Shown one piece after another: positions 20,146 through 32,031 of a stretch of 64,000 nucleotides of DNA. Numbering within the stretch: position 1 is the stretch's first letter; each line of letters starts with the position of its first letter. The notes beneath the pieces were generated by a model. That model was not told where the DNA came from and ran no database searches. It saw only the letters and a list, made by a program, of their open reading frames with translations. Made by a program: the position numbers and the translations under genes. This DNA comes from Orobanche coerulescens. Taxonomy: Eukaryota; Streptophyta; Magnoliopsida; Lamiales; Orobanchaceae. The stretch lies in contig CM065815.1 in assembly GCA_033398695.1 (NCBI GenBank), positions 99,290,501 through 99,354,500 on the forward strand, given 5' to 3'.

Positions 20146-21139
20146 TTACGGTACCCAATGTTCCCTTCCCGGTTTGCTTGAAATCGACTTACCATACTCA
20201 CAGGCGTAGGCTAAGTCCGGTCTCGTACACAACATAGCGTACATGAGGCTACCCATCGCCGAGGCATAGGGTACCTTAATCATCTCTCTCTTGTCTTCCT
20301 CACTTTGAGGACACATTTTCGTGGTGAGATGAATTCCATGTCGCATGGGAAGGAACCCTCTTTTAGATTCATCCATCTTGAATCTTCTCAGATTTTATCG
20401 ATATAAAGGGCTTGGGAAAGTCCTATCATTCTTCGCGGTCTATCTCTCGTAAAGACGGATCCCTAGAATATAGGAAGCTTCTCCCAAGTCTTTCATGGAG
20501 AACGCTTTTAGAAAGCCAAGCTTTCACAAAGGCCGAGCATTGCTATGTTATTTCCTATAAGTAGAATATCATCTACATATAGTACTAAGAACGCAATGTT
20601 GCTCCCACCGATCTTTTGTAAACACATGGTTCCTCCTCATTTCGCTCAAGTCAAAGTCCTTAATCGCTTCACAAATCGAAGGTTCCAACTCCGAGAAGCT
20701 TGCTTCGGACCATAAATGGCTCGTTGCGGCTTACACACTTTATGAATATTAGCTTTGGACACAAAACCTTTAGTTGTTCCATATAGATTTCCTCCTCGAG
20801 GTATCCATTTAGAAAAGCCGTTTTGACATCCATTTGCCATATTTCATAATCATAATAGGCAGCAATGGCAAGCATCATGCGAATCGACTTTATCATAGCT
20901 ACGGGCGAGAAGGTATCATGATAATCGATTCCTTCCCTTTGGGTATAACCCTTTGCCACAAGCCTGGCCTTATAGGCATCAACCTTGCCATCCCCATCAG
21001 TCTTTCTCTTATAGATCCATTTATTTCCAATAGTCCTCATGCCAGTTGGAAGATCTACTAGAGTCCAGACCTGATTGGTATGCATCGAGTCTATCTCAGC
21101 TTCCATTGCTTCTTGACATTTATAAGAGTCTACATCCAC
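20146..21139 (-). pseudogene. Reverse transcriptase (RVT_2) of copia-1, broken
   Basis: From 21139 leftward: MEAEIDSMHTNQVWTLVDLP, GNKWIYKRKTDGDGKV, YKARLVAKGYTQREGIDYHD, TFSPVAMIKSIRMMLAIAA and QMDVKTAFLNGYLEEEIYM. After a frameshift near 20770 the palm continues in other frames; the active-site YVDDILLIGN is encoded at about 20545-20575. The last part (VPYASAMGSLMYAMLCTRPD) is in the frame 20376-20146. At least three breaks. Confidence 0.85.
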
Positions 21140-21239
21140 TATCGCTTGGTCATAGGTGACAGGGTCGTTTTCACTGCTATCAGGTGTGTCGTGGAGACCC
21201 AGTTCCTCGACATGTGTATAGCCATACCTCTCAGGTAAG

Positions 21240-22660
21240 TGAGATACCCTATCAGACCTTCGAAGTGGAGGTTGTGTTACAATAGGTTCGGTTCTTGATC
21301 CCCGATCTATGTCTCCTTAGGAGTTTCATTATGCTCTTCCAAAGAGATATTTCTACCCGAGCCACCCTCCTGAATGAATTCATCCTCAAGGAAGTGCGCT
21401 TGTAATGCCACAACGACCCTATGGTCTTCTGGCATGTAGAATAGATAACCCATCGAGTCCTCTGGGTATCCAATGAAACGTCCTTTTATGGACCTCGCTC
21501 AGCTTGTCCACCTTAGCCTTTTGACATAGTCGGACATCCCCAAATCCTTATGTGATTAAGGCTTGGTTTCTTACCCTTCCACATCTCATGCGAGTGATAG
21601 GAACAGATTTGGAAGGACATCTATTTAGGATATAGGCAATGGTTAGTAAGGCATACCCCACGGTAAATAGGTAAATCGGTGTAATTTAACATGGAGCGAA
21701 CCATGTCCAACAAAGTCCGATTTCTCCTTTCGAAACACCATTTAACCGTGGGGTTCTGGAGGCATGAATTGTGAAACTATTCCATGTTCCTTAAGGAACT
21801 CATCAAACTCTGTGCTCATATATTCGCCACCTCGGTCCGACCGAAGTGCTTTGATATGACATCCAGTCTGTTTTTCAACTAGGGTCTTAAATTCTTTGAA
21901 TTTAGCAAAGGCTTGATTTATGTTTCATTAAGTACACAATCCCATACCTAGTATGATCATCGTGAACGTTATGAAATATTGATATCCATCTCGGCTACTT
22001 CTAAAGCACCACAAACATCCGTATGCACCAATCCAAGTTTATCGGCCCTTTCAAAAGTCCTGTGAAGGGGAACTTAGTCATTTTGCCTCTAAGGCAAGAT
22101 TCACAAGTTGGATAGGGTTCTACACCCAATGGACTTAAAAGTCCATCTTTCTCCATTTTCGAACCTTGGTCCGACCAACATGACCAAGTCTAAGGTGCCA
22201 TTTAAGAGCTTGATTAGTATCTTGCCTACCACGTTTCCTAGTTATAGTGTTCACTGCTTTTATTTTGCATGTTCAGATGATATAAACCATTCAACAATGT
22301 AGTGTTCCAACCAATTTATTTCGAAAATAAATTTTACAACCGCCATTGCCAATGAAGAAACAAAATCCTTTCCGGTCCAAGACTGGAATGGATACAATGT
22401 TTTTATGCCCCTTGGGCAAAACAAGTACTTCATCTAATGTCAAAATAAAACGATTCTAAACCCGAAGGATTGATCCAATATCGGTTGCCTCGACACTTTG
22501 TCCGCTTCCAACGGTGATCATTATTTCCCACTTCAAGTTTTCTACTGCGTTCCAGATCCCGATTCATAGTACAAATGTGAGAAGTGGCACGAATCGAGAA
22601 TCCATGAAGCGTAATATACTGAGCGGAACAATTAGTTTCAAAAACAAAAAGTTCCGCACT
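21240..22660 (-). pseudogene. Protease/integrase region of copia-1, heavily decayed
   Basis: Fragments in all frames: the integrase core near 21640-21900 (ALRSDRGGEYMSTEFDEFL with the second Asp, then GIVSQFMPPEPHG), GKMTKFPFTGL near 22050-22090, and the post-integrase FLGY-like segment with HFLEDEFIQEGGSG near 21330-21470. No frame of useful length survives. Protease not clearly seen. Confidence 0.75.
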
Positions 22661-23522
22661 GATGCGCCATTAATCTTGGGACAAGTCCTTCGCGATGGCC
22701 TAGCTCACCGCATTCAAGGCATTTGTCCGTAGGTTTTGGACCGCCTACCTTTTGAACCTTTCGGGCCTTGCCTTTTCCTTTTGCACCCCTTTCTTGGGTT
22801 TGTCGCTCGTAGGTCTTTTTCTTCTTGTTCTTGGACCTCTTAGGCCCAGAAGAAATCACAAGAGCAGCCTCTCTCGGTTTAGTCTTCATGTTAGACTGCG
22901 CCGTCACCGGTTTATTCATTAGCCCGGCTAATGTGCATGTAATTTCATTACGGTTGAAATTCATTACAAACTGCGTGAAAGAGTCAGGTAGAGATTGAAG
23001 GATGAGATCAATTTGAAGGGATAAATCCATATTAAAGTTGAGCACCTCGAGCCTCTCAATCATAGAGATCATCTTGAGGATGTGGTCTCCCACTTTCTCC
23101 CCTTCTTTCATCCTAGCACTGAACAACTGCTTTGATATCTCATATCTAGCAGTCCTACTGTGCTCTCCATAAAGTTCGGTCAAGTGTGCGAGAATCTGCC
23201 TAGCAGAAGTCATTTTCTCGTGCGCTCTCTGCAGCTCATTAGTCATTGAGCCCATCATAAAACCACGGACTAGCACATCATCCTTGACCCATTTTTCATG
23301 GACGTCAATGTCTTCCTGATTACCCCTAGTTCGGATTGGAGTCGGTGGAATGTCCGCCTCCAAGACGTATCCCAGAGACTCCATACTGAGTACAATCATC
23401 AGATTCCGCAACCAGTCAACAAAGTTAGGGCCAGTTAGGAGATTCTTTTCAAGTAGTATTGCAAGTGGGTTTTTAGCCATTTTAGAGAGATTCGGTTTCG
23501 TTTTCTGCAAAGATTTAGACAA
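22638..23522 (-). pseudogene. Gag of copia-1
   Basis: Leftward ORF of 294 codons. N-terminus (second Met) MAKNPLAILLEKNLLTGPNF, then a helical UBN2-type gag with EKWVKDDVLVRGFMMGSMTN, LYGEHSRTARYEISKQLF and NMDLSLQIDLILQSLPDSFT. A Lys-rich basic stretch precedes a zinc knuckle that starts CLECGELGH but then diverges and stops: the last Cys is lost through a frameshift, and the usual continuation lies in another frame. Gag is otherwise intact. Confidence 0.85.
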
Positions 23523-25205
23523 GATTAAATTAGTGACTTGTTTAATTATGACCGAGTATAGAACTTAAGGTCTTGTATAATTTTTGTCTCGGCTCCCACT
23601 AATTTTATCGGAATTATACACTCCCATGTTATAATCCGGAAATCATGGTTAGATCGACTTCTTAGTGGTGATCAAGTTCTTTACAAATTTTAACAGACGC
23701 AACCTATCAGGTTTCTTGCCAATTAATTTCTGTAAAGTGGTGTCTAACACCAACCCGTCTAACGGATGATTTGATCTTCTTTTACCCCTAGTCTTCATGC
23801 CCTCAACCTATCAGGTTTCTTGGCAATCCAGACTATCTAAGTTGTTGACCATCAACGTCTATCGGTTTGACTATTGAATCTCACCCGCAACCTATCGTGC
23901 TCTAGGGCGAAATTTATCACCAACCGAAGGCATCTAATGCACTCAAGAATTTTTCAACCTTTACCAAATGTACTACCCCGATAACTCGGAAGCATAGCAC
24001 ACCAGCTCGGGTATCAATTTTCTACGAGTTTGATGGAGGGTAGGAAACCTCGTAACCTTTTTCAAACTTAGTCTGTTTGTAGTCGGGAGAATTTCGCGAT
24101 TAATGTTACACTTTGCACATTAATTCAATTATACGCGCGTTTGTTGGTTTGTCAATCATTCAAAATGAAAAACAGAAAACAGTAACCTAGTTACTACCAA
24201 CATATAGCTCATGGACCTAATTCCTAAGTACTAGGCCAAGCGAATGACCCAATAAATAAAAAAAAATACAGTATTCGATTCTTCGTCTTCTCGGTCGGTT
24301 GTCTTCGGTCTTCGTCATACCCAAAATAATACTTACATCATTGAAAAAATGCATCCTATACAAATTTTCTAGTAAAAATAAATAGGCTCAAAACGGCCTT
24401 TACAACCCAATCGAATCGAACAAATCAAAAACTAAGTCCACGAGCTATATCACCATCACATAAGGATTCCATACAACATGTAATGGCAACGAAATTAAAC
24501 AATTAATTTTAATATAAATTAATCTAATTAATCTATAAAATTAATCTATTCAATTTCTACTATATTAATCCAATTAATATAAAGTGGCATTAAAATTAAA
24601 TAATCAATTAATATATTAATCCAATCAATATAAAATTAATCTATTCAATTTTAATGGTATTAATCAAATTAATACTAATAATCATCATTTTAATTCGCTC
24701 AAGTAATCCGCCAAAAATAATATTCTCGTTTAATTTATTTCCTTAACTCAAAAATATTCCAAATATTAATTTAGTCAAATTAAAATCCAATTTAAATTTT
24801 TGGGAAATAATTAAAACGAAATACAAACTTAAAACGGAGTCCCGGACAATCCGATTTTAGGCCCAGCCCGCGGCCCGATTCAAAATCGGGCCAAAAACCC
24901 GAGGGCTGCCTGGCCGAGCCACTGCTCGGCAGACTGGCCGATCATGCTCGGCCCCCTGGCCGAGCACTCTCAGCCCCTGGCCGAGTCATGGCCGAGCACG
25001 CTCGGCAGCCTGGGCAGGCAGCCCAGGCAGTGCTGCCAGCACCCTGCCGACAGCCCCGTTTCTTCGTTTTTCGGCCCGTTTCAAAAAACGTGATGCTACA
25101 ACGAACAATTTAAAATCTACAATTATTCCAAACATGATTCTAAATCATAATCATCATCCAAAAGCATTCAAAATGCACAAATAATCGTATATACGGTATT
25201 ATTGA
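23523..25205 (-). other. Long untranslated leader of copia-1
   Basis: About 1.7 kb between PBS and gag with no open frame of interest. Includes a sequence with repeated CCTATCAGGTTTCTTG units (about 23700-23850), an AT-rich stretch with ATTAAT repeats (24490-24680) and a GC-rich patch at 24900-25060 with repeated GCCGAG/CTCGGC palindromes. Confidence 0.6.
24900..25060. repeat. CTGGCCGAGC-type palindromic repeats in the copia-1 leader
   Basis: CTGGCCGAG occurs five times and GCTCGGC three times in about 160 bases. One spot (about 24990-25010) reads GCCGAGC-AC-GCTCGGC, 7-bp arms around two bases. GC content is far above the flanks. Confidence 0.75.
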
Positions 25206-25221
25206 CCTCGCTCCGATACCA
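25206..25221 (-). other. Primer binding site of copia-1
   Basis: In element orientation TGGTATCGGAGCGAGG begins one base after the 5' LTR end. This is the initiator tRNA-Met type site. Confidence 0.85.
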
Positions 25222-25222
25222 C

Positions 25223-27095
25223 TGTTGGGATTCCGAAAATAAAACGAAATACGCAGCGGAAAAAATACGAATCCCAAACAGGATCGATCAAGTAACGTAT
25301 ATACGAAAAAATAAATACGAAGATAAAGATCATACCCTTGAAGCCTTTGAAATAATTCTTCGTAAAATTGGATGACGATCACGAACCTCGTCCCGAACAC
25401 GAAATCCCTTTGTTCCAAGCACCGAAAGTTCGAAGCCTCTACTTCACACGCGTCGGAAGTTGCCCGGAAAAATTTCGACGAGACTCCGTTCTCCAAGAAC
25501 ACGGCTAGGGAACTCGTAGGAATTTTTCTCTCAATTTTTCTTAACTTTTATAACACCTCTAAGATGAAAATTATAGAAAAGAAAAATTTCTCCTCCCTCC
25601 TCACAAAACTCACGTTCAGCAGCAAGAAAGTATGTGTATGTGTGTGTTTTTCAAGACTCATCATACACCATATGAGTTGGTTTTTATAAAGATATAAAAC
25701 AACTCATTTATGTAATTATAAATTGAGAAAGAATCTCAACTTAACAATTATTCATGACAAGACAACACAAAACACATGCATGGTGATGATTCCATGTGAT
25801 GTGGGGAGAGGAGGGTGGCCCATGGTGGAAGTTTCTAGAAAACGAGCCGAGTCACTCGGCTCGTACCGACGTTCACAAACGACTCATTAAATAAACTCCG
25901 TTTAATCACCTAATGTATTTATATTAATTAATTAATCTAATTAATTAATAATATCAAATACAAATATATTTCTCTAAGAAATATAATTTATGAATTAAAT
26001 TAATCACCCTAACTTAATTTTAATTCATAAGACCGCTATTTTGATTTATCTAATAAATCATAATTAGATATCCAATATCTAATATTTATAGAGAGATAAT
26101 AAATTCACATTTATCCGTCAACGCTCCCGATGCGCGACTCGTAGGTCCGTCTTAGCCGGCATTGGGAGGAACCAATGAGTGCGGCAAAGACTTAGCCACT
26201 AGCGGCCGCATCTGAACCCCGATCGAGAACGAATGAAGGGATCATTCTAGAACCATTATGTCGTGAATACTATATACGTATAGACCCTTCATCGATGTCC
26301 GGCCAAGTCTTCGGTCACGGTAAAGTCAAACCTCATCGTTGACTAAACTCTATACATGTGTTAATGCAAATCAAGACCAACCGATCAATAGTGTATCTAA
26401 TACTACTATATCGTAATGCTTGCCAAAGACTTATGATCTTATTTGCCATTAACCGTATAGACATTCGCCCGCTCACTAACAGAGATAGAATCCTTTCTTG
26501 GCGTACAAGAAAGATCGCACCGCCCGTATAGTCCGCACTTCGAGGTCGACTCAGCAATTAAGCAAATGAGTCTAACTACTCTAATGACAAACTAAACGTC
26601 ACAGGCACATCTTCTACTGAACCCTCAAGTCAAAGGTCCACGTATACTATCACAACCTTTCGATTCGTCATAGACTCTCCGAGAGTGAATACCGTGTGAC
26701 TGAATCGAGTATGAGTCGTGTTCGAGTATACTGGTCCCACCAATATACTTATAACTATGCTATCAAGACATGCACATGTCCTAGCATTAGTTATACAAAT
26801 CTTATTAAAAAAAAACTTAATGCCCATTTAAGTTTATTGACTTGCGAACGATTTACGTAAATAAACTTTAAACACTTCCAGTGCATTTTCTCTTATCCCA
26901 TAACGAGAATGGAATGTTCAGTTTATTTACATGGACTTCACTTCAATGTTTACCAAGTCAAGAATGCAATTGAAATACAATAAACAGTGAATGAATCAAA
27001 TTGCCTTTTTTTTATTATTATTTATTCCATAATTACAAGTACAATGCCCCTACTCTCTCATCCCCTGAGTGGCATTCGAGGGCATATTCCTAACA
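25223..27095 (-). repeat. 5' LTR of copia-1 (right copy)
   Basis: 1873 bases, the pair of 17701-19578. Contains the 23-bp CpG palindrome at 25842-25864. Candidate TATA boxes in element orientation are CTATAAATATT near 26085-26095 and TTTATAAAAACC near 25678-25690. Confidence 0.92.
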
Positions 27096-27100
27096 CTTAA

Positions 27101-28550
27101 AGCTCGTGGCAGCCACCCTTGGCGCCGTCTCCTCCGTGTGGGTATTGAGGCTCAGGAGTTCATCCGCTGGACTCTTGGTCGTGGCTACGGGGAGGTCATC
27201 TTTTGGGACGATACTTGGATTGGGGATAGGCCTATTTCTTCTTCTCATCAGGTTACTGGTAGACCCCATCTTACGATTCATGAGTTATGGGTTGATGGGA
27301 CGTGGGACATGGGTAGATTGGAGTCTATTGTTGGAGAGGAGCTAGGATTTACCCCTCAGTTCATCTAGGAGTTCTCCGCGATTCCCATCGCCGAGGAGGA
27401 TTCGGATAGTATGTGCTGGTCTCTTACCTCTTCGGGTGCGTTCTCATTGTCGTCGGCTTGGTCTCACATCAGGGTGAGGGGTCAGGCTAATCTTGTTTAC
27501 GGGGCCATCTGGAATGCCTTACTTACACCGACCACTTCAGTGTTTATTTGGAGACTTCTCATGCGATGGATACCGACTGATGACATTCTACAGAGGAGGG
27601 GCGTTTCACTGGCTTCTAGATGTTTGTGCTGCTCGCATACCATTACCCAGACCTACCATACCGAGACCATTGCCCACCTTTTCTTGGAGAGTGATGTGGC
27701 TCGTGACGTGTGGGAGTATTTTGGCGCTTGGACACATTTATCCCTACCCCATACTCAGAACATCTTTGAGCTCCTGAGTTTTTTCGCACACGGCACACAC
27801 TTTAGGCACGCAACTTTCATTATTCCTTATCTGATTCTTTGGTTCATCTGGATAGAAAGGAATAGTGCAAAGCATAGGGCAGTTACTTTTCTTTCGTCTC
27901 ATATTATTGTGCAGGTGGAGCGCCATGTTGCTTTATTGGCTTCTGCGGGGCTTATTTCATCTGAGTTCTGGGCGGATTGCTCGCCGCCTGATCGTTTCCA
28001 GCGAGCTATATCTTCCCCCGCTCAGACTCGTCGCCCCGTCCCGGTGGTTTGGATTCGACCCGAGACCCCTTGGATCAAGCTGAACACGGATGGTTCGTTC
28101 GATAGAGACACACAGATTGCGGGTGGGGGAGGTCTGATTAGAGATCACCACAAAGAGATCCTTCTTGCTTTCCATTCCTCTTTTCAGGCCTCTTCGAGTT
28201 TTGATGATGAGGTCCAGGCGTTGGCGATTAGATTGATTCTAGCTTCCCAGAGATCGAGACATGTTTGGATTGAGCTTGATGCTGCTGCTGTGGTGACCCT
28301 TCTAGCATCTGGCCATCGGGGCTCTTGGCAGGTTCGTCACACTCTTATGCGTATCCGACACATTCTCAGAGATATTCAGTTCAGAGTCACTCACATTTTC
28401 CGGGAGGGCAACAGGCCGGCCGACTATCTTTCTGAGCTCGGCATGTCGTCCCTCGGCATTCAGACTTATACTTACGATACTGCTCCTCCGTTTCTTCTCT
28501 CCCTTATACGGATGGATCAGCTTGGTTATCCGTCTTTTAGATTTAGATAG
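27101..28550 (+). pseudogene. LINE ORF2 fragment, zf-RVT and RNase H (part 2)
   Basis: Continues the part-1 protein after the copia: GYGEVIFWDDTWIGDRPI, then a stop at 27366-27368, then an open frame of 379 codons from 27411. That frame has the zf-RVT zinc-binding region (WRLLMRWIPTDDILQRRGV, CLCCSHT, HLFLESDVARDVWEYF) and an RVT_3 RNase H domain at about 28070-28450: WIKLNTDGSFDRDTQIAGGG with the first Asp, DDEVQALAIRLIL with the Glu position, ELDAAAVVTLL with the second Asp, and THIFREGNRPADYLSELG. Stop at 28548-28550. The RNase H domain looks intact. Confidence 0.85.
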
Positions 28551-28583
28551 GTTTTTATTTTATTGATTGCTTGCTTGACTATT

Positions 28584-28835
28584 GGTCCGCACATTAGCCC
28601 ACAGTTTTAGTGGTGCACCTTGTATTGATCTTGCGGACCGTAGGCACTTTATATTTTAGGTTTCGGATTATGGCCTATTTTTGGTCATAATTCGGAATTG
28701 AGTTATTTTAGTCTACGGGTCCGCACATTAGCCCACACTTTGTGGTGCACTTTGTATTTCTATAACGGGCCGTAGATTTCTTCGATGTTTGGACCCGAAT
28801 TATGGCCCATTTTTGGTCATAATTCGGGGCTGATA
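28584..28835 (+). repeat. Duplicated 134-bp module in the LINE 3' UTR
   Basis: GGTCCGCACATTAGCCCACA starts at 28584 and again, slightly diverged, at 28718. Each copy ends with TTTTTGGTCATAATTCGG. Such internal 3' UTR repeats are sometimes part of the RT recognition region in LINEs; here that is only inference. Confidence 0.75.
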
Positions 28836-28916
28836 CTTTTTATTTCTTGATTTCTTCTTATCTACAGGTTGGTGGGTCCCGCCTCAACCCCCCGTCCACA
28901 CTGGACGCTTTTTCTT

Positions 28917-28940
28917 AAAAAAAAACACAAATTCTGTTTT
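28917..28940 (+). other. LINE poly(A) and right target-site duplication
   Basis: Nine A at 28917-28925, one C, then ACAAATTCTGTTTT (28927-28940) matching 17235-17248. Confidence 0.85.
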
Positions 28941-29054
28941 TGACATCGGATAAAGTTTCACCGACGAATCTGAGCCGAGCAGACTTTAGACAACGATTTT
29001 TATTTTAGCCGACGACTTTTCTGCTTTAGCCGATGACTTTTTATCGTCGGTTAT
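28941..29054. repeat. CACTA-type subterminal repeats, right part
   Basis: Four or five copies of the TCGGCTAAAG / CTTTAGCCGA motif, continuing the array of 16870-17234 across the LINE. The element is cut at 29055 by the LTR of family C; its terminus is not in the window. Confidence 0.6.
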
Positions 29055-29341
29055 TGTAATATCCAGAATTTCTATTACTGTTGTTTAATGTTATTTTATC
29101 CGAGTTATATTGTACAGTGTGGAATCTGTACCATATGGATAAAATAATTGAAAGACTGAGACTGCTATACTTGTATAATTGTTGTACTTAGTATACAATT
29201 GTATTTGAGGATATCGTGTATTAGATGTATCGTATGAGAACATTATTGGAAGGAGCATGTGTATTCAATATGCCGTATGTTCTTATTTTGTATGTCGAAA
29301 TGTTGGACAAGAATAGCTGAAAATGGCTAAGTATAGCTTGA

Positions 29342-29801
29342 TTAGCGCACGCTAATATTCAATCTTAGCGCACGCTATCATGCAGGTTTAGCGCACGCTA
29401 ATGGCAAAGGATAGCGTACGCTAGTGTAGAGCAGATCAGAGGGAATTTACGTGTGGACCCGGCCACTTTCGGCGCATGTGCCGACTAGGTTAACGGATGT
29501 TTGTTATGAAGGATTAGCGCACGCTAAATCATATGGTTAGCGCACGCTAACATCAGATCGGTCCAAAGGAATCTTTGCTTTGTCGGGTGCTTTCGGCATG
29601 TGGTGACACGGGGGTAGGTGCAGACTGTAGCAAGTCAACTATGAGTAGTGCACGCTATGGATGAAGGTTTGTGTACGCTAAATAGAGGCCTTTATGTACG
29701 CTATTGCATGGGCATTGCCTACGTAAATCATTGTATGCAGTAAGACAGTAGGCTCTGGACTGCGATAGCACACGCTAACAAAGACAGTTAGCGCACGCTA
29801 A
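29342..29801. promoter_or_regulatory. Palindromic box array in the C 5' LTR
   Basis: About eleven boxes of the form TTAGCGCACGCTAA (variants TAGCGTACGCTA, TAGTGCACGCTA, TAGCACACGCTA), spaced about 20-60 bases, ending ten bases before TATATATAT at 29812. Several variants are what CpG to TpG/CpA change would give. Confidence 0.85.
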
Positions 29802-29811
29802 TAATAGTCAG

Positions 29812-29820
29812 TATATATAT
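29812..29820 (+). promoter_or_regulatory. TATA box of the C 5' LTR
   Basis: TATATATAT directly after the box array and before GTGTAGTTGG; same in the 3' LTR at 57513. Defines the U3/R border of the family. Confidence 0.65.
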
Positions 29821-31168
29821 GTGTAGTTGGCCATTATTCTTCATTTCATCCATTCTTTCTTTGCAACCGATAGAGAGAGTTCTTAGAGAGATGTTTGAAG
29901 TTCTAAACACTGTATTATGGTGGAATTGATCATCCATAACAACATTTGAAGCATGGAAGTGATTGAGAATGGATTCAACCTTGGAAATCAATCCATTCCT
30001 TCAAAGAGGTAATTACTCTTCACTTTGGGATTTCATTTTGGATTGTATATGATGTCCTTGAGTTGATAATCGTCATGTATATGAGTTAACAAGTATGATT
30101 ATGAGATTGGTTACCGAGTTATGTTGATGTTATTGTTGACATACGGGTATTGATACAATTCGAATGGTTTAGAATTGTGTTGTTCATCTTCAAAGATATA
30201 TGTTGGCTAATGTCTTCCTTCAATTCGGATCTTTGATGTTGTTGTTGTTGGTTTATTCATATGATGGTGAATATGGCAATGATTATGAATTCTTGGTATT
30301 CATATGTTGATATTGAGGAAGAAGATGATCTATGAATATATGACTTGGATTATGAGTTGGATGATTGTTTATATGCTAAAGGATATTGGATTTCGTTGTT
30401 TTGATAGCTATGAACATGGTTTCAAATCACTTAGTGTTCTTGATAATCGTCATATGTTGATCGGCATCTGAACTGCATGCAACTGCATGTCATTAGCGCA
30501 CGCTAGTGTTACTGGCTAGCGCACGCTATGTTAAGTGATTAACGTGCGCTAAGTCAACAGACACTGTAGTATATCCTATTTCAGTCATGAATTCGTGATC
30601 GTTTACGTTGGATTGATTAGACTAGTGGTTAATCGAGATATTGTTGAGCCGTTGGGTTTGTGAATTGGTTATATTGATTGTTGATTGTTATCGAACTTGT
30701 TGTTTATCGAATTACTGTAATAGGTTGAGAATATTGATCGTTGATTATAACCGTATGTTGCGGTCGAGTTCTAGGATGTTCGTGAATTGCATTGATCGGG
30801 ATCGAGGAGCTTGTAGGCGATGGCAAGGAATTGGTAACGTCTTCATCGGTATCGAGGCAAGTTATTACTTGCTCAGTTTATAATATTTAATGAATGGTTT
30901 CTATTTCATTCGTTTATAATTTATATGGCAATGTTTATAATCGCAATCACAGGAGATTTGGGATTATAAATTTTATTCGAGTTTTGGGAATTTAAATCAT
31001 AATGTACATGATTTACTTTTGTTATTGGTATACTTGTATATCGAGGATACATTGTGATAAAGACGAAGATATGAATTATCTGCAATCCATGATATTTTGG
31101 ACCATCGAGTATTGAGGATAATGGTTCGTGATGGTTTAGACACCGAGATCGCTCTCGAAGGACTCGGG

Positions 31169-32031
31169 GCAAGTACTCTAATCATTTTTATCATTTGTGT
31201 CGATCATGTCGTGATACATTCGTGTATCGTTGTTGTCGTGCATTTGTGCATTGTTGTTGTCGTGCATTGTGTACTGTTGTTTTGTGCAGTTGTGCATTGT
31301 CGTCATATGTTCACCTCGTGTTGGTCCGACGGGATCATCAGGGGATCTATGCTAGCGTGCGCTGGATCATCGGACAGGTTTTTCCACCACTAGTTGGTCT
31401 GACGGGATCATCGTGGGATCTAGGCAGTGAACGCTGGATCATCGGATTACCTATGTGTTGTTGTTGTGCATATGTATATTATGGGTTTGCCATAAGTATA
31501 CATTTTTGTATTGATGTGACATATTGACGTTGTCATATGAGTATGCATTTGTAGGTCTTGTGTTAGGACCATGCCCTTATGTTCTATTGATCTGATCTTG
31601 GATTAGACTGACATGATTTCGTCGTGGCTTTTCATATCTTGAGGTATGTTCTGTATTTCCTTTGGTATTTGTCTTTTGATGGACAATCGATTATCGTGTT
31701 GGGATTTGATGATGTTATTCTGATGGATCGAATTGATCAGAGTTGGTATATTTCCATATTACGAGTTATGATGATGTTTTGAGAATCTTGAGTATTGTTT
31801 GAGGAACAATATCGATGTTTTCTTTGAGTTTATTGATTAATCGAGATTACGATGTACAATCTGATAATGGTTATTTTGATGAGGATTATTCGAGTAAATA
31901 AAGTTATGGCTGTAAGATTATATTGGTCGTATTCTTACTTAGTAATTTCATTGGTATGTAATTATTGATGTGATGTGATGGTTATCATTGTTGGATATTA
32001 TGGGTGACCCAATCGTGGGCTTTCTTTTTAG
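31169..32031 (+). other. Candidate GC-AG intron in the C leader
   Basis: Donor-like GG|GCAAGTAC at 31169; a second AG|GCAAGTTA at 30857. Acceptor TTTCTTTTTAG|GT ends at 32031, preceded by TGACCCAATCGTGGG, a small hairpin (CCCA/TGGG). The arrangement matches those in A and B. Inference only. Confidence 0.4.
31324..31445 (+). repeat. Duplicated module in the C LTR
   Basis: GACGGGATCATC ... GCTGGATCATCGGA occurs twice, about 62-77 bases apart. It resembles the duplicated GACGGGGTCACAC module in family A at 44113-44285. Confidence 0.7.

Larger units (their letters stand above)
17701..27095 (-). mobile_element. Ty1/copia LTR retrotransposon, minus strand, full length but decayed (copia-1)
   Basis: Two long LTRs (1878 and 1873 bp, TGTTGGGATT ... 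CCTAACA on the plus strand) enclose, reading leftward: PBS, a 1.7-kb leader, gag, protease/integrase remnants, RT, RNase H and PPT. Perfect 5-bp duplication CTTAA at 17696-17700 and 27096-27100. Domain order IN before RT defines copia. The gag start (MAKNPLAILLEKNLLTGPNF) resembles Tork/TAR-type copia gags. Pol has many frameshifts and stops. Confidence 0.92.
17249..28926 (+). mobile_element. 5'-truncated L1-type LINE with RNase H, split by a copia element
   Basis: The coding remnant starts abruptly in the C-terminal part of an RT ORF2 (17249) and ends in a 3' UTR plus nine A (28917-28925), flanked by a perfect 14-bp duplication. A copia element (17701-27095, with duplication CTTAA at 17696-17700 and 27096-27100) splits it. 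Without the copia the LINE piece is about 2.28 kb. It is dead by 5' truncation and by a stop in the RT part. Confidence 0.85.

Noticed and set aside
27744..28175. Minus-strand frames over the LINE RNase H region
   Set aside because: Shadows of a clear RVT_3 RNase H coding frame on the plus strand.
29342..29801. CRISPR-like look of regularly repeated palindromes
   Set aside because: Spacing is irregular, boxes are 12-14 bases, no cas genes exist and the context is a plant LTR promoter.
31097..31527. Overlapping Cys/Val-rich frames in the C LTR that look membrane-like
   Set aside because: They come from TGT/GTTG-rich low-complexity DNA within the candidate intron of a non-coding LTR.
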